Shown piece after piece: positions 43,944 to 51,838 of a DNA stretch of 64,000 bases (the stretch's first letter is position 1; each line of letters starts with the position of its first letter). The stretch covers positions 1-64,000 of the forward strand of contig CAILSO010000019.1 in NCBI GenBank assembly GCA_903836945.1, in the 5' to 3' direction. The notes under the pieces are model-generated. The model made no database searches and was not told the origin of the DNA. It worked only from the letters and a program-made list of their open reading frames with translations. The position numbers and the translations under genes are program-made. Source of the DNA: an uncultured Actinomycetes bacterium. Lineage in GTDB: Bacteria; Actinomycetota; Actinomycetes; Nanopelagicales; Nanopelagicaceae.

Positions 43944-44424
43944 TCGCCACTGCCATAGCTCTGGCGCCAGTTGCTGTTAATAATTCTTGATAAGAAGTTG
44001 GAAAGACCGCATGCGGATGCCCTGCTGCCGCCCAAATTAGATCGTAATCATTAAGCGCAGTATCAATCACAATAGTTGCTGGCGTAATCCAGCCAACCGG
44101 ACAGACGCCACCAATTGAAAATCCAGATGCGCTCTTTACATAATCGGCATCAACGCGGTGCAATTTTGCAACGCCCAATTCATTAGCAACCATTTCAGTA
44201 TCGACTCGATGACGACCACTCGTTATAACTAGGAGCGGGCTTTCGTCAGGTAATTTGAAGACTATTGATGAGGCAACTTGCCCAACAAGTATTCCAAGTG
44301 CATCTGCGGCTTCTTGCGCGCTACGTGCGCTTTCCGATAGCGCGTGCACTTTGCCCATAATCCCAACCGATTCGAGAGTTGAAATAACTCGCGCCACATT
44401 TGGGTTTGAAAGGACGTTCTCCAA
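43936..44424 (-). CDS. YbaK/EbsC-type aminoacyl-tRNA deacylase
   Basis: A 162-residue protein of the YbaK/ProX fold, which hydrolyses mischarged tRNAs such as Cys-tRNA(Pro). Family features: ILVGQVASSIVFKLPD with the conserved Lys (about 47-60), ITSGRHRVDTEMVANELG, then SIGGVCPVGW (about 105) and IWAAAGHPHAVFPTS (about 130). The tRNA substrate cannot be fixed by eye. The start is TTG at 44424, four bases after the aquaporin stop. It heads a run of overlapping genes leading into the carotenoid block. Confidence 0.85.
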   Translation of the reverse strand: MENVLSNPNVARVISTLESVGIMGKVHALSESARSAQEAADALGILVGQVASSIVFKLPDESPLLVITSGRHRVDTEMVANELGVAKLHRVDADYVKSASGFSIGGVCPVGWITPATIVIDTALNDYDLIWAAAGHPHAVFPTSYQELLTATGARAMAVAND

Positions 44425-44427
44425 GAG

Positions 44428-45084
44428 CTATGCCTTAGGTGATTGCGCTAATTGGTTTGCCGTAATGGTGCCAAGCACTGCGCCAATACATTGGGCGAGC
44501 ACGAACATCGCCACCGAACTTGGAGCGATTCCGGAGAATGAGTTACTCCAGGCGCGAGCAAAGGTCACTGTTGGGTTGGCAAATACAAATGAGGAAGTCA
44601 TGAAAAATGCAGATGTGATCCAGGCCGGAATGAGGATAGGCGCGAATTTTGTTACCGAACGCAGATGCAAGAACTGCACGATTCCGATTAGGCCTGCAGT
44701 GGCAATAACTTCACTTAAAAAAAGATTACTTCCGGTGCGCTGGTGGGTTGAAGCAAATAGGAAGGGCTTTTTATACATCAAGTTAGCAATCCCTGTACCA
44801 GCGATAGCCCCGAGCATCTGTGCGGCGAGATAAATGAACGCCAATTTAAGTTGGATGCGGCGATAGTAAAGATCCAACAAGGTAACAAGTGGATTGAAAT
44901 TAGCGCCACTTATTGGACCAAGTAAGAAGATTAAAAGCCCTAAGAGCGAGACGATCGAGATCATATTGATAATCAATTGCATCCCAAGGTCTCTTGAGAC
45001 GTTGGTGGCCATGATTCCAGAGCCAATGATGCTTGCTAAGAGAATCGCCGTACCTAAAAACTCTGAAAGGGCTCTTCTTAGCAT
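44428..45084 (-). CDS. MIP-family (aquaporin-like) channel with altered NPA motifs
   Basis: A 218-residue membrane channel with six helices and two half-helix loops. The first loop reads SGANFNPLVTLLD and the second VFANPTVTFARAWS, so the NPA pair is NPL and NPT. The second-loop pattern is that of the bacterial aquaporin group often linked to arsenite or other metalloid and small neutral solute passage. The smaller and polar changes at the third position should alter pore selectivity (inference). It has a leaderless promoter and starts the ybaK-hydrolase-carotenoid gene run. Confidence 0.86.
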   Translation of the reverse strand: MLRRALSEFLGTAILLASIIGSGIMATNVSRDLGMQLIINMISIVSLLGLLIFLLGPISGANFNPLVTLLDLYYRRIQLKLAFIYLAAQMLGAIAGTGIANLMYKKPFLFASTHQRTGSNLFLSEVIATAGLIGIVQFLHLRSVTKFAPILIPAWITSAFFMTSSFVFANPTVTFARAWSNSFSGIAPSSVAMFVLAQCIGAVLGTITANQLAQSPKA

Positions 45085-45090
45085 GAACTT

Positions 45091-45096
45091 AGCCTA
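45091..45096 (-). promoter_or_regulatory. Leaderless -10 element of the aquaporin gene
   Basis: Minus strand: TAGGCT, six bases (AAGTTC), ATG. The TAG is also the stop codon of the upstream permease gene. Confidence 0.6.
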
Positions 45097-45843
45097 GCCC
45101 AAGAACCAGGTCTTCAAGATGGTCCAAATAGCAAGGGCAAAAAGTAGGTAGGCAAAAGATTTGCGCATAATTTCTTTAGGCAATTTATTTGAGTGGTGCG
45201 AGGCAAAGATCGAAACCAAAACCGCGGCAATCGCCATAATGATTGGAAGTGACCACTTAACTTCGTGCCAAACACTTTGGTGACCCATGAATGAGGTAAA
45301 ACAATTTAAGGCAATGATTAGCAAAGAAGTTCCAGCTGCTTTGACTTGTGAGGTGTGAAAACCAAGGACAAGAATTGGAATCATAATAAATCCGCCACCT
45401 ACGCCGAAGATTCCGGTTATTGCGCCGATTCCAAGTGAGATTAAAACCAGATTTGCCATTGGAATCTTACGTTCGGTTTTTTCTAGGACCGGACCTCTAA
45501 GCATTGATACGCCGGCGCTAATTAGGATGATGGCAAATCCAGAAGTGATTAAAGCATTTGGTAGTTCCTTTGAAAGTATTGCAGTACCTAAATTTGTTAC
45601 TAATCCAAAGGCCCAGACCAGAAAGGCATCGCGGATTAATACTTCCCCCTTGCGCAATTTCGGAATTACGGCAGATCCAGCGGCTAGAAAAACAATGGCT
45701 AGCGCCGCGGTAGTTGCATGCAGGGGAGAGAAGTGAAAGATGTAGAGCAAGATTGGAACCGAGAGCATCGCACCACCGGCTCCGATAAAACCAAGGACCG
45801 CCCCAATAAAGCTGCCAAATAGAATTGCTAAGGCGATATCCAT
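45094..45843 (-). CDS. TauE/SafE-family permease
   Basis: A 249-residue membrane protein with about eight helices and the two family repeats: FIGAVLGFIGAGGAMLSVPIL at the N-terminus and GAITGIFGVGGGFIMIPILV (about 135-155). TauE/SafE members export or import sulfite, sulfoacetate or other sulfonates; cargo here is unknown. A terminator lies between it and doxX, so it probably has its own promoter in that 78-bp gap. Confidence 0.88.
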   Translation of the reverse strand: MDIALAILFGSFIGAVLGFIGAGGAMLSVPILLYIFHFSPLHATTAALAIVFLAAGSAVIPKLRKGEVLIRDAFLVWAFGLVTNLGTAILSKELPNALITSGFAIILISAGVSMLRGPVLEKTERKIPMANLVLISLGIGAITGIFGVGGGFIMIPILVLGFHTSQVKAAGTSLLIIALNCFTSFMGHQSVWHEVKWSLPIIMAIAAVLVSIFASHHSNKLPKEIMRKSFAYLLFALAIWTILKTWFLG

Positions 45844-45858
45844 GGCCCGATCTTTCCA

Positions 45859-45897
45859 TTAAAAAACGCCCCCGGCGCTAAACCGAGGGCGTTTTAG
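45859..45897 (-). terminator. Rho-independent terminator after doxX
   Basis: On the minus strand an AAAACGCCC(T)CGG arm pairs with CCG(G)GGGCGTTTT around a TTTAGCG loop, followed by a run of T. It ends doxX transcription; the flanking A run makes it usable in both directions. Confidence 0.85.
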
Positions 45898-45921
45898 TAG
45901 CTTTACTGAATTACTTAAGAA

Positions 45922-46347
45922 TTACTTAAATAGAGCTAGGTGACCCTTTGAGACTACCCAACCAAAGCTCATATCACCATGCTTTGCAACTACTGCAAAT
46001 AGGATAAGTGCAGCGCCAGCAAGAGCGAAGTCCTTCATGAAGTTCATCATCTCGCTTTGCTTAGCGGTCGCATCAGTTTCTTTCCAGAAGTTGTGGAAGA
46101 TAACTGCAGCTATTACTAGGAAGATTGCAAGTAGTAGTGCACCTAGATCAACGTAGAAGCCGAGAAGTACATAGGCACCACCAAGTAGCAGCATTAATCC
46201 TGAGACTAGAACCCCAACCTTTGCAGCAGGTAGCTTCTTATACTTTGCATAGCCGGTCATCGCCTCTAGCTTTGTGAAGTGGTTGATTCCAGACATGATG
46301 AAAAAGCCACCAAAGATGATGCGGCCGATTAGCAGAATTGCGCTCAA
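45922..46347 (-). CDS. DoxX family membrane protein
   Basis: A 141-residue protein with four membrane helices; the DoxX signature RIIFGGFFIMSGINHFTKLEAM is at the N-terminus. Family members take part in thiol and redox stress defence in mycobacteria and in quinone-linked oxidations elsewhere; the role here is unknown. The TTG start at 46347 has a GGAAA ribosome site. A strong palindrome over its promoter suggests control by a dimeric regulator. A terminator follows. Confidence 0.85.
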   Translation of the reverse strand: MSAILLIGRIIFGGFFIMSGINHFTKLEAMTGYAKYKKLPAAKVGVLVSGLMLLLGGAYVLLGFYVDLGALLLAIFLVIAAVIFHNFWKETDATAKQSEMMNFMKDFALAGAALILFAVVAKHGDMSFGWVVSKGHLALFK

Positions 46348-46401
46348 GTTAATTTCCTATCTGTAGGTGCCCTCACTTTTAGTTCGGGCTTCTTTGGAAT
46401 A

Positions 46402-46435
46402 AAGGTAAGCGCTATTGGTTGAACTTTCAACCAAT
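46402..46435 (-). promoter_or_regulatory. doxX promoter with 22-bp palindromic operator
   Basis: Minus strand: TTGAAA (46430-46425), 17 bases, TACCTT (46407-46402). The -35 sits inside a perfect palindrome at 46414-46435: arms ATTGGTTGAA and TTCAACCAAT, two bases apart. Such a site typically binds a MarR/HxlR- or TetR-type dimer that blocks polymerase. No regulator gene lies next to it. Confidence 0.7.
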
Positions 46436-46497
46436 AATGGGGTGTGTTGCCTAAAATTGGGCGTGAATTTACGGGTGAGCTCGCCTGGCAACCCTAC

Positions 46498-46542
46498 TTG
46501 CGCCTGTCGGTGGGGGTGGTTATCTTTCGAACATATGTTCGA
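46498..46542 (+). promoter_or_regulatory. LexA-controlled promoter (SOS box) of the translesion operon
   Basis: -35 TTGCGC (46498-46503), 17-base spacer, -10 TATCTT (46521-46526). Directly after it, 46527-46542 is TCGAACATATGTTCGA, a perfect palindrome matching the actinobacterial LexA consensus CGAAC-N4-GTTCG. The ATG inside the palindrome (46535) is the start codon of the first gene. The transcription start should fall at about 46533-46535, so the mRNA is leaderless. Confidence 0.88.
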
Positions 46543-46864
46543 AGAATCCATAACTCCCAAAGCCAAGGTCATCGCACCGGAAGGTGAACCCACTGAGTTC
46601 ATCTACCAAGGCCGCAAGTTTCATATCCATGCCGTTGTATCGAGGTGGCGCGAATCCGGTGGTTGGTGGAATCGAATCAGCGATGGGAATAGCCGTTTAA
46701 GTAGCCGCGCAAGTGATCGGGAGATTCTAGATTCGCTAGATGATGGCGCCCGAGCAATCTGGCGGGTTGAGGCGGCGCCCGAAGGCGCCCTGACCACCTT
46801 TGAGATCGAATTAGATGAGATCACCAATAGTTGGTTGATCCGGCCAACTTCTAGGCCCAGATAA
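46535..46864 (+). CDS. DUF6504 family protein, first gene of the SOS operon
   Basis: A 109-residue protein of unknown function found beside dnaE2 or dinB genes in actinobacteria. The conserved core is PTEFIYQGRKFHIHAVVSRW (about 19-38), then WWNRISDG and a C-terminal FEIELDEITNSWLIRP, which looks like a small beta-rich fold with Trp residues. Start at 46535 is supported by the LexA promoter; an earlier in-frame GTG at 46415 lies upstream of that promoter. It is 17 bases before dnaE2, so it is induced with the polymerases and may be an accessory factor for them (inference). Confidence 0.85.
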   Translation: MFEESITPKAKVIAPEGEPTEFIYQGRKFHIHAVVSRWRESGGWWNRISDGNSRLSSRASDREILDSLDDGARAIWRVEAAPEGALTTFEIELDEITNSWLIRPTSRPR

Positions 46865-46881
46865 CACTAGATAAAAATTAA

Positions 46882-49800
46882 ATGAATAGCTTTACCCATC
46901 TACATGTAGCTAGCGGCTACTCCTTTAAATACGGGACCGCGCATGCCGATCAGTTAGTAACTAGGGCGGCGGAATTTGGAATGAAGGCGCTGGCCTTAAC
47001 CGATCGTGAAGGTATGGCTGGCGCCATCAGATTTGTCCAAAGTTGTGAAGCAAATGGCATAACTCCAATACTCGGCGTTAATTTAAGTTTTATTCAACAG
47101 AAATTTCGCGTGACGCTTTTAGCCCAGAGTGGTGGCCTGGCCTCGCTCTATCGGCTCCTCACTGCAGTAAAGATGAATGGCGATGGCGGGATGCTTACCT
47201 ATGAAATCCTCGAACGCTTTGGCGAACATGCCAAGAATGTATTGATCATGCACGGACCAGACTCGCAATTGGCTGCTGCGATTGGCGCTCGCAGAGGTAG
47301 TCAGGCGCTCTCCATATTCAATAGCACCCGCGAAATTTTTGCCGCCCAAGCGCTCGAATGCGTGAGCCATCAGATTGGCGGTGATGGCCCATACTCAACG
47401 TCTTATGCTGCAAAGGCGCTGGCCTTTGCTAGAGATCATGATCTTCCGGCGGTTCTAACTAATTCCGTTCGAATGTTAGATCGCAGAGATGGTCCAGTAG
47501 CCGACATTCTTGATGCAACAAGAGCGTTAGTGCCATTAAGTTTAAAGAGCGTAGAACGTCGCAATAGCGAGGGCTATCTAAAGAACACTGCCCAGATGTC
47601 AGCGATCGCCGATGAGATATCGCGGATGGCGGGCGAACGAAATGGTCGAATAATTTTAAATACAACAACCGAATGGGCGGAGCGATCTGCGCTATCACCT
47701 CGCCTAGATGTGGGCATTGGGGAGATTCATCTACCCGAACCAGAAGTAGTTGGGGCAAAGAACCGAGTTGAATTAGTTAAACAATTACGCGATCGATGTG
47801 AGGCGGGGTTAACTAAAAAATATTTTGGGGCGGCTTCAATTACTGCTAGCTCAAGGTTGGAAGAGGAGCTAGCTACCGTTACTAAATTGGGTTACGAAAC
47901 TTATTTTCTAACAGTTGCGGATATAACGGATTTAGCCAGAGATCGTGGAATCCGAGTTGCTGCCAGAGGTAGTGGCGCTGGCTCGTTGATCTGTCATGTG
48001 CTTGGAATATCTGGCGTAGAACCGATAGCGCATGGCTTATTGATGGAGCGTTTTTGCTCACCGCTTCGTGGTGAATTGCCAGATATCGATATCGATGTGG
48101 AGTCGGCTAGGCGGTTAGAAATTTACGATGCAATCTTTGCAAAATATGGCGATAGCGATTGGTCCAAGCCAGGTAATAAATCTCGCTGCACAACGGTTTC
48201 AATGGTTGAGACATACCGGGCAAGGCATGCGATTCGAGATGTTGGCGCCGCGATGGGAATTTCCCCAATGGAGATTGATCAGATAGCAAAATCGCTGCCC
48301 CACATTAGATCGCGTAATATCGGTAAGGCCTTAGAAAATTTACCGGAGCTAAAAGATTTAAATTTAAATACTCCGATCCTACGAACCGCGATCGAATTAG
48401 CTGGGCGGTTGGATGGGCTACCGAGACACCTTTCAATGCATCCATGCGCAATCGCGCTCTCTGATCTAGCGCTACAAGATCGGGCGCCTATCGAGATGAA
48501 TGCATCTGGTTATGCCTCGGTTGTTTTTGATAAGGATGATGTGGAAGCTATTGGGCTATTGAAGTTGGATGTTCTCGGCGTTCGAATGCAATCCGCGATA
48601 GCCTATTCGGTATCGGAAATTGAACGAATCTCAAATGAGAAGATAGATGTTGATGCCATTGCACTAGATGATGTGGCGACTTTTGATTTAATTAAATCGA
48701 CTAGAACCTTAGGAATTTTCCAGATTGAAAGTCCTGGACAGCGCGAACTCGTAGGTAAGTTGGCTCCAGATAGCTTTACCGATCTAATAATCGACATCTC
48801 ACTCTTTCGCCCGGGACCAGTAAAGAGCGACATGATCCGACCATTTCTAAATACTCGGCAGGGTTTAGCCAATGGCCCGGAGATACATCCCGATCTGCGA
48901 GAGATCTTGGCAGAGACCGAGGGAGTGGTTGTATTCCACGAACAAGTAATAAGGATTATTTCAAAGATAACTGGAGTTACTTTTGCGCAGGCCGATGAAC
49001 GTCGCCGTGAACTCGGCAGCCTTGACGGACAGCAAGCAGTATGTGATTGGTTCTTCCCAACCGCCATTGCAAATGGTTATGAATATAAAGTCGTTAACGA
49101 AATTTGGGATATTTTGCGCGCCTTTGCCTCCTTTGGTTTCTGCAAAGCACATGCCGCCGCCTTTGCACTTCCGACCTATCAATCAGCTTGGTTAAAGACT
49201 CATCACACTGCAGCCTTCTTAGCCGGCGTCCTAACTCATGACCCAGGCATGTATCCAAAGCGAGTTTTATTGGATGAGGCGCGGCAATGGGGAATTGCAA
49301 TCTTGCCGATAGATATCAACTTATCTGATGCAACTTATCGCGTTGAGTTATTAGATGCGCAGAGTGAAATTAGTTCTAGAGCCCCATATGTAGCGCCAGA
49401 CTCAAAGAGCACTGGAAAGAAGCTAAAGCTGCCAGATGCCAGTGGTTTCGCAATTCGCGCCTCGTTATCTGATGTAGCGGGAATTTCAGAAGAGGAGATC
49501 GCAAAGATAATTGCCGGCCGACCATATTTAGATCTAGCTGATTTCATTTACAGATCTGGCGCTAGCAAACCAATTGTTGAAAACTTGGTGGCAGTCGGCG
49601 CTTTAGATCGGATTCATAACTTAAGTACTTCAAATTTAAATCGACGAGATCTACTCCTGCACCTGCAAGATTTATATCGCCTAAATGGGAAGAAGAACTC
49701 ATCAGATCAGCTCACCTTTGAACTTCGCCCCGCAGAACTACTCCCTAGTGGTCTGCCCGATTTAACTCCAAGCGAGCAAGTCAAAAATGAAATTGCGATA

Positions 49801-50205
49801 ACAGGGATGGATATCTCAGCCCACCTGCTTGAGTTTTATGGCGATTACCTAAACTCCATAGGTGCGGTTCGGTCGATGGATTTAATGAAGCACCCGGCAG
49901 GAAGCAGTGTTTTAGTTGCCGGTGTGAAAGTGTCGTTACAAACCCCGCCAATTAGATCTGGCCGACGGGTAATGTTTTTAACTTTAGATGATGGCTATGG
50001 CTGCAATGATCTGACCTTCTTTGAAGATCTTCAAAATAGTTATGCCGCGCTATTAAAAAGTTCCTGGCTCTTCCTTGCCCGGGGAGTAATTCGAAGAACT
50101 GGAGCAAGAGGGATTTCACTCCGCGCAACGGCGGCTTGGGATTTAGCCGCTTCATATGAAAAGTGGCGTAATCTCAGTGCTCGTGATGGAGTCAGCAATG
50201 GGTGA
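46882..50205 (+). CDS. dnaE2: Error-prone DNA polymerase III alpha subunit
   Basis: DnaE2 is the damage-inducible C-family polymerase responsible for much induced mutation in actinobacteria. The 1107-residue protein begins with a PHP domain (HLHVASGYSFKYGTAHAD at residue 6). The polymerase active site lies in RGSGAGSLICHVLGI (about 368) and GELPDIDIDVESARR with catalytic Asp residues (about 400); a third Asp is in EAIGLLKLDVLG (about 555). Helix-hairpin-helix (about 870) and OB-fold (about 1010-1060) parts follow. Length is typical of DnaE2. It is the middle gene of a LexA operon. Confidence 0.95.
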   Translation: MNSFTHLHVASGYSFKYGTAHADQLVTRAAEFGMKALALTDREGMAGAIRFVQSCEANGITPILGVNLSFIQQKFRVTLLAQSGGLASLYRLLTAVKMNGDGGMLTYEILERFGEHAKNVLIMHGPDSQLAAAIGARRGSQALSIFNSTREIFAAQALECVSHQIGGDGPYSTSYAAKALAFARDHDLPAVLTNSVRMLDRRDGPVADILDATRALVPLSLKSVERRNSEGYLKNTAQMSAIADEISRMAGERNGRIILNTTTEWAERSALSPRLDVGIGEIHLPEPEVVGAKNRVELVKQLRDRCEAGLTKKYFGAASITASSRLEEELATVTKLGYETYFLTVADITDLARDRGIRVAARGSGAGSLICHVLGISGVEPIAHGLLMERFCSPLRGELPDIDIDVESARRLEIYDAIFAKYGDSDWSKPGNKSRCTTVSMVETYRARHAIRDVGAAMGISPMEIDQIAKSLPHIRSRNIGKALENLPELKDLNLNTPILRTAIELAGRLDGLPRHLSMHPCAIALSDLALQDRAPIEMNASGYASVVFDKDDVEAIGLLKLDVLGVRMQSAIAYSVSEIERISNEKIDVDAIALDDVATFDLIKSTRTLGIFQIESPGQRELVGKLAPDSFTDLIIDISLFRPGPVKSDMIRPFLNTRQGLANGPEIHPDLREILAETEGVVVFHEQVIRIISKITGVTFAQADERRRELGSLDGQQAVCDWFFPTAIANGYEYKVVNEIWDILRAFASFGFCKAHAAAFALPTYQSAWLKTHHTAAFLAGVLTHDPGMYPKRVLLDEARQWGIAILPIDINLSDATYRVELLDAQSEISSRAPYVAPDSKSTGKKLKLPDASGFAIRASLSDVAGISEEEIAKIIAGRPYLDLADFIYRSGASKPIVENLVAVGALDRIHNLSTSNLNRRDLLLHLQDLYRLNGKKNSSDQLTFELRPAELLPSGLPDLTPSEQVKNEIAITGMDISAHLLEFYGDYLNSIGAVRSMDLMKHPAGSSVLVAGVKVSLQTPPIRSGRRVMFLTLDDGYGCNDLTFFEDLQNSYAALLKSSWLFLARGVIRRTGARGISLRATAAWDLAASYEKWRNLSARDGVSNG

Positions 50206-51388
50206 AAGTTTTGCCACAATATTGCATGTCGATATGGATGCCTTCTTTGCATCGGTTGAAGAACGAGATAACCCAGCGCTAAAAGGCAAAGCGGTAGTAG
50301 TTGGCGCCGGAGTTCGCGGAGTTGTCTCGGCGGCTAATTACGAGGCTCGAAAATATGGAATTCACTCGGCAATGCCGGTCGGACAAGCAAGAAGATTGGC
50401 ACCGCACGCAATTTTCATTCCGCCAAATCACACACGCTATAGCGAAGTCTCTAGAAATATCATGGAGATCTTTTCCCAGATTTCACCTTACATAGAACCA
50501 CTCTCATTAGATGAGGCCTTTATCGATGTAACCGGAGCCAAGAAATTACTTGGCGATGGCCGCCAGATTGCCCAATTAATCCGCAAGCGGGTAGAAGAAT
50601 CGCAAGGAATTACCTGCTCGGTTGGAATTGCTTCAAATAAATTTATCGCCAAATTAGCATCCGGCAGGTGCAAGCCAAATGGCGTTTTGGAGATAGCTCC
50701 AGATCGAATTTTAGAATTCTTACATCCACTTCCCGTTAGCGCCATGTGGGGAGTTGGACCAAAGACAAATGAGGAGCTGCAGAAGCTTGGGCTCAGAACC
50801 ATTGCCGATATAGCAAATACTCCACTCAATACCTTAGTACGCGCACTTGGGCAGGCATCAGGAAGTTCTTTATATGAACTCTCTTGGGGCCGGGACTATC
50901 GAGATGTAGAGCCGGAAGAAGTTGATAAATCCATCAGCGCCGCAGAGACTTTTGATTACGATATTGAAGATCAAGAGCTACTCTTAAAAGAGTTCTTGCG
51001 ATTAACCGAGAAGGCAACATATCGTTTGCGAGCTAAGGAATATGCTGCAAAAACAATCTCAATAAAAGTTCGATTTGCAGATTTCAAAACTATTACGCGT
51101 TCAAAAACTTTCGCCCTTCCAATTAGTGGCACAAAAGAAGTTTATGAAGTTGTTAGAACTTTATTTCTGGCTCTTAAATTAGAGCGCGCCCGAATTCGCT
51201 TAGTCGGAGTTTCCTTAGATGGACTTGTAGCCGGAGAACTTGGCGCCCACCAACTTGAATTAGGGGAGCGCGAAAAAGGTTGGCGCGAGGCGACGGTCGC
51301 AATCGATCGGGCCAGCGCAAGATTTGGCGCCGGCAGCGTCCGTCCGGCTCGCTTAATTGAGCCTGGCGAGGCCTCGCTAGAGGATTAA
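50198..51388 (+). CDS. dinB: DNA polymerase IV (Y family)
   Basis: A 396-residue translesion polymerase. Catalytic acidic residues are present: Asp12 in HVDMDAFFASVEERD, and Asp105-Glu106 in LSLDEAFIDVTG; the steric YxxR-type loop NYEARKYGIHSAM follows. So it is an active polymerase, unlike ImuB. The little-finger domain is at about 240-350. The ATG at 50198 has GGAG seven bases upstream and overlaps dnaE2 by eight bases. The C-terminus is short and lacks an obvious QLxLF clamp-binding motif; AHQLELGE near residue 365 is a weak candidate. Confidence 0.93.
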   Translation: MGESFATILHVDMDAFFASVEERDNPALKGKAVVVGAGVRGVVSAANYEARKYGIHSAMPVGQARRLAPHAIFIPPNHTRYSEVSRNIMEIFSQISPYIEPLSLDEAFIDVTGAKKLLGDGRQIAQLIRKRVEESQGITCSVGIASNKFIAKLASGRCKPNGVLEIAPDRILEFLHPLPVSAMWGVGPKTNEELQKLGLRTIADIANTPLNTLVRALGQASGSSLYELSWGRDYRDVEPEEVDKSISAAETFDYDIEDQELLLKEFLRLTEKATYRLRAKEYAAKTISIKVRFADFKTITRSKTFALPISGTKEVYEVVRTLFLALKLERARIRLVGVSLDGLVAGELGAHQLELGEREKGWREATVAIDRASARFGAGSVRPARLIEPGEASLED

Positions 51389-51418
51389 ATTCGACTTTCC
51401 ATCAACCCTCTGTAGAGA

Positions 51419-51424
51419 TATTCT
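51419..51424 (+). promoter_or_regulatory. Leaderless -10 element of the DUF3040 gene
   Basis: TATTCT, six bases, ATG at 51431. A TTTCCA at 51396-51401 could be the -35 (17-base spacing). It supports the ATG over the GTG at 51425. Confidence 0.6.
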
Positions 51425-51430
51425 GTGCAT

Positions 51431-51790
51431 ATGCCGCTATCCGATCATGAAAAACGCCTCTTAGCCGAGATGGAAGCTGCCTTAACGCAGGAAGATCCGC
51501 GTCTGGTCTCCACCCTCACCGGTAAAAATAGAACTCCGCAATCAGGAAGAGCTTTAATCGGGGGGCTAGTACTTCTCGCCGGAATGGCGGTCCTGCTCAC
51601 TGGTTTGGTTGCAAAGACCCCAGTAATCGGAGTTGTTGGATTTTTGATCGCGCTAAGTGGTCTTGTCTTGGTTTTAAGTAATTTGCGCGCGCCAAAGGCT
51701 GGCTCAAAGGGCTCAACTGGTAAGGCTAAGCGCAAGAGTTTTGGCTCTCGCCTTGAGGATCGTTGGGAGCGCCGTAACTTCGATCGGTAA
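51431..51790 (+). CDS. DUF3040 family membrane protein
   Basis: A 119-residue actinobacterial protein of unknown function commonly found beside mraZ or dinB. The signature MPLSDHEKRLLAEMEAALTQEDPR opens the protein as a cytoplasmic helix; two membrane helices follow (about 40-60 and 64-83), then a basic tail ending SRLEDRWERRNFDR. In this family the N-terminal helix is the most conserved part and may bind a partner (inference). A terminator follows 20 bases after the stop. Confidence 0.87.
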   Translation: MPLSDHEKRLLAEMEAALTQEDPRLVSTLTGKNRTPQSGRALIGGLVLLAGMAVLLTGLVAKTPVIGVVGFLIALSGLVLVLSNLRAPKAGSKGSTGKAKRKSFGSRLEDRWERRNFDR

Positions 51791-51810
51791 ATAAGCCAGA
51801 TTTCAACTTA

Positions 51811-51838
51811 ACCACCCAGCCACATGGGTGGTTTTTTT
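51811..51838 (+). terminator. Rho-independent terminator after the DUF3040 gene
   Basis: ACCACCC, loop AGCCACAT, GGGTGGT, then seven T. It separates the SOS/DUF3040 side from the division cluster. Confidence 0.9.

Noticed and set aside
46415-46534. Longer form of the DUF6504 protein from the GTG at 46415.
   Set aside because: The extension lies upstream of the LexA promoter and overlaps the doxX operator palindrome; conserved sequence begins after 46535.
50198-51388. The Y-family protein as ImuB.
   Set aside because: ImuB lacks the catalytic acids; this protein keeps the Asp12 and Asp105-Glu106 residues, so it is a DinB-type polymerase.
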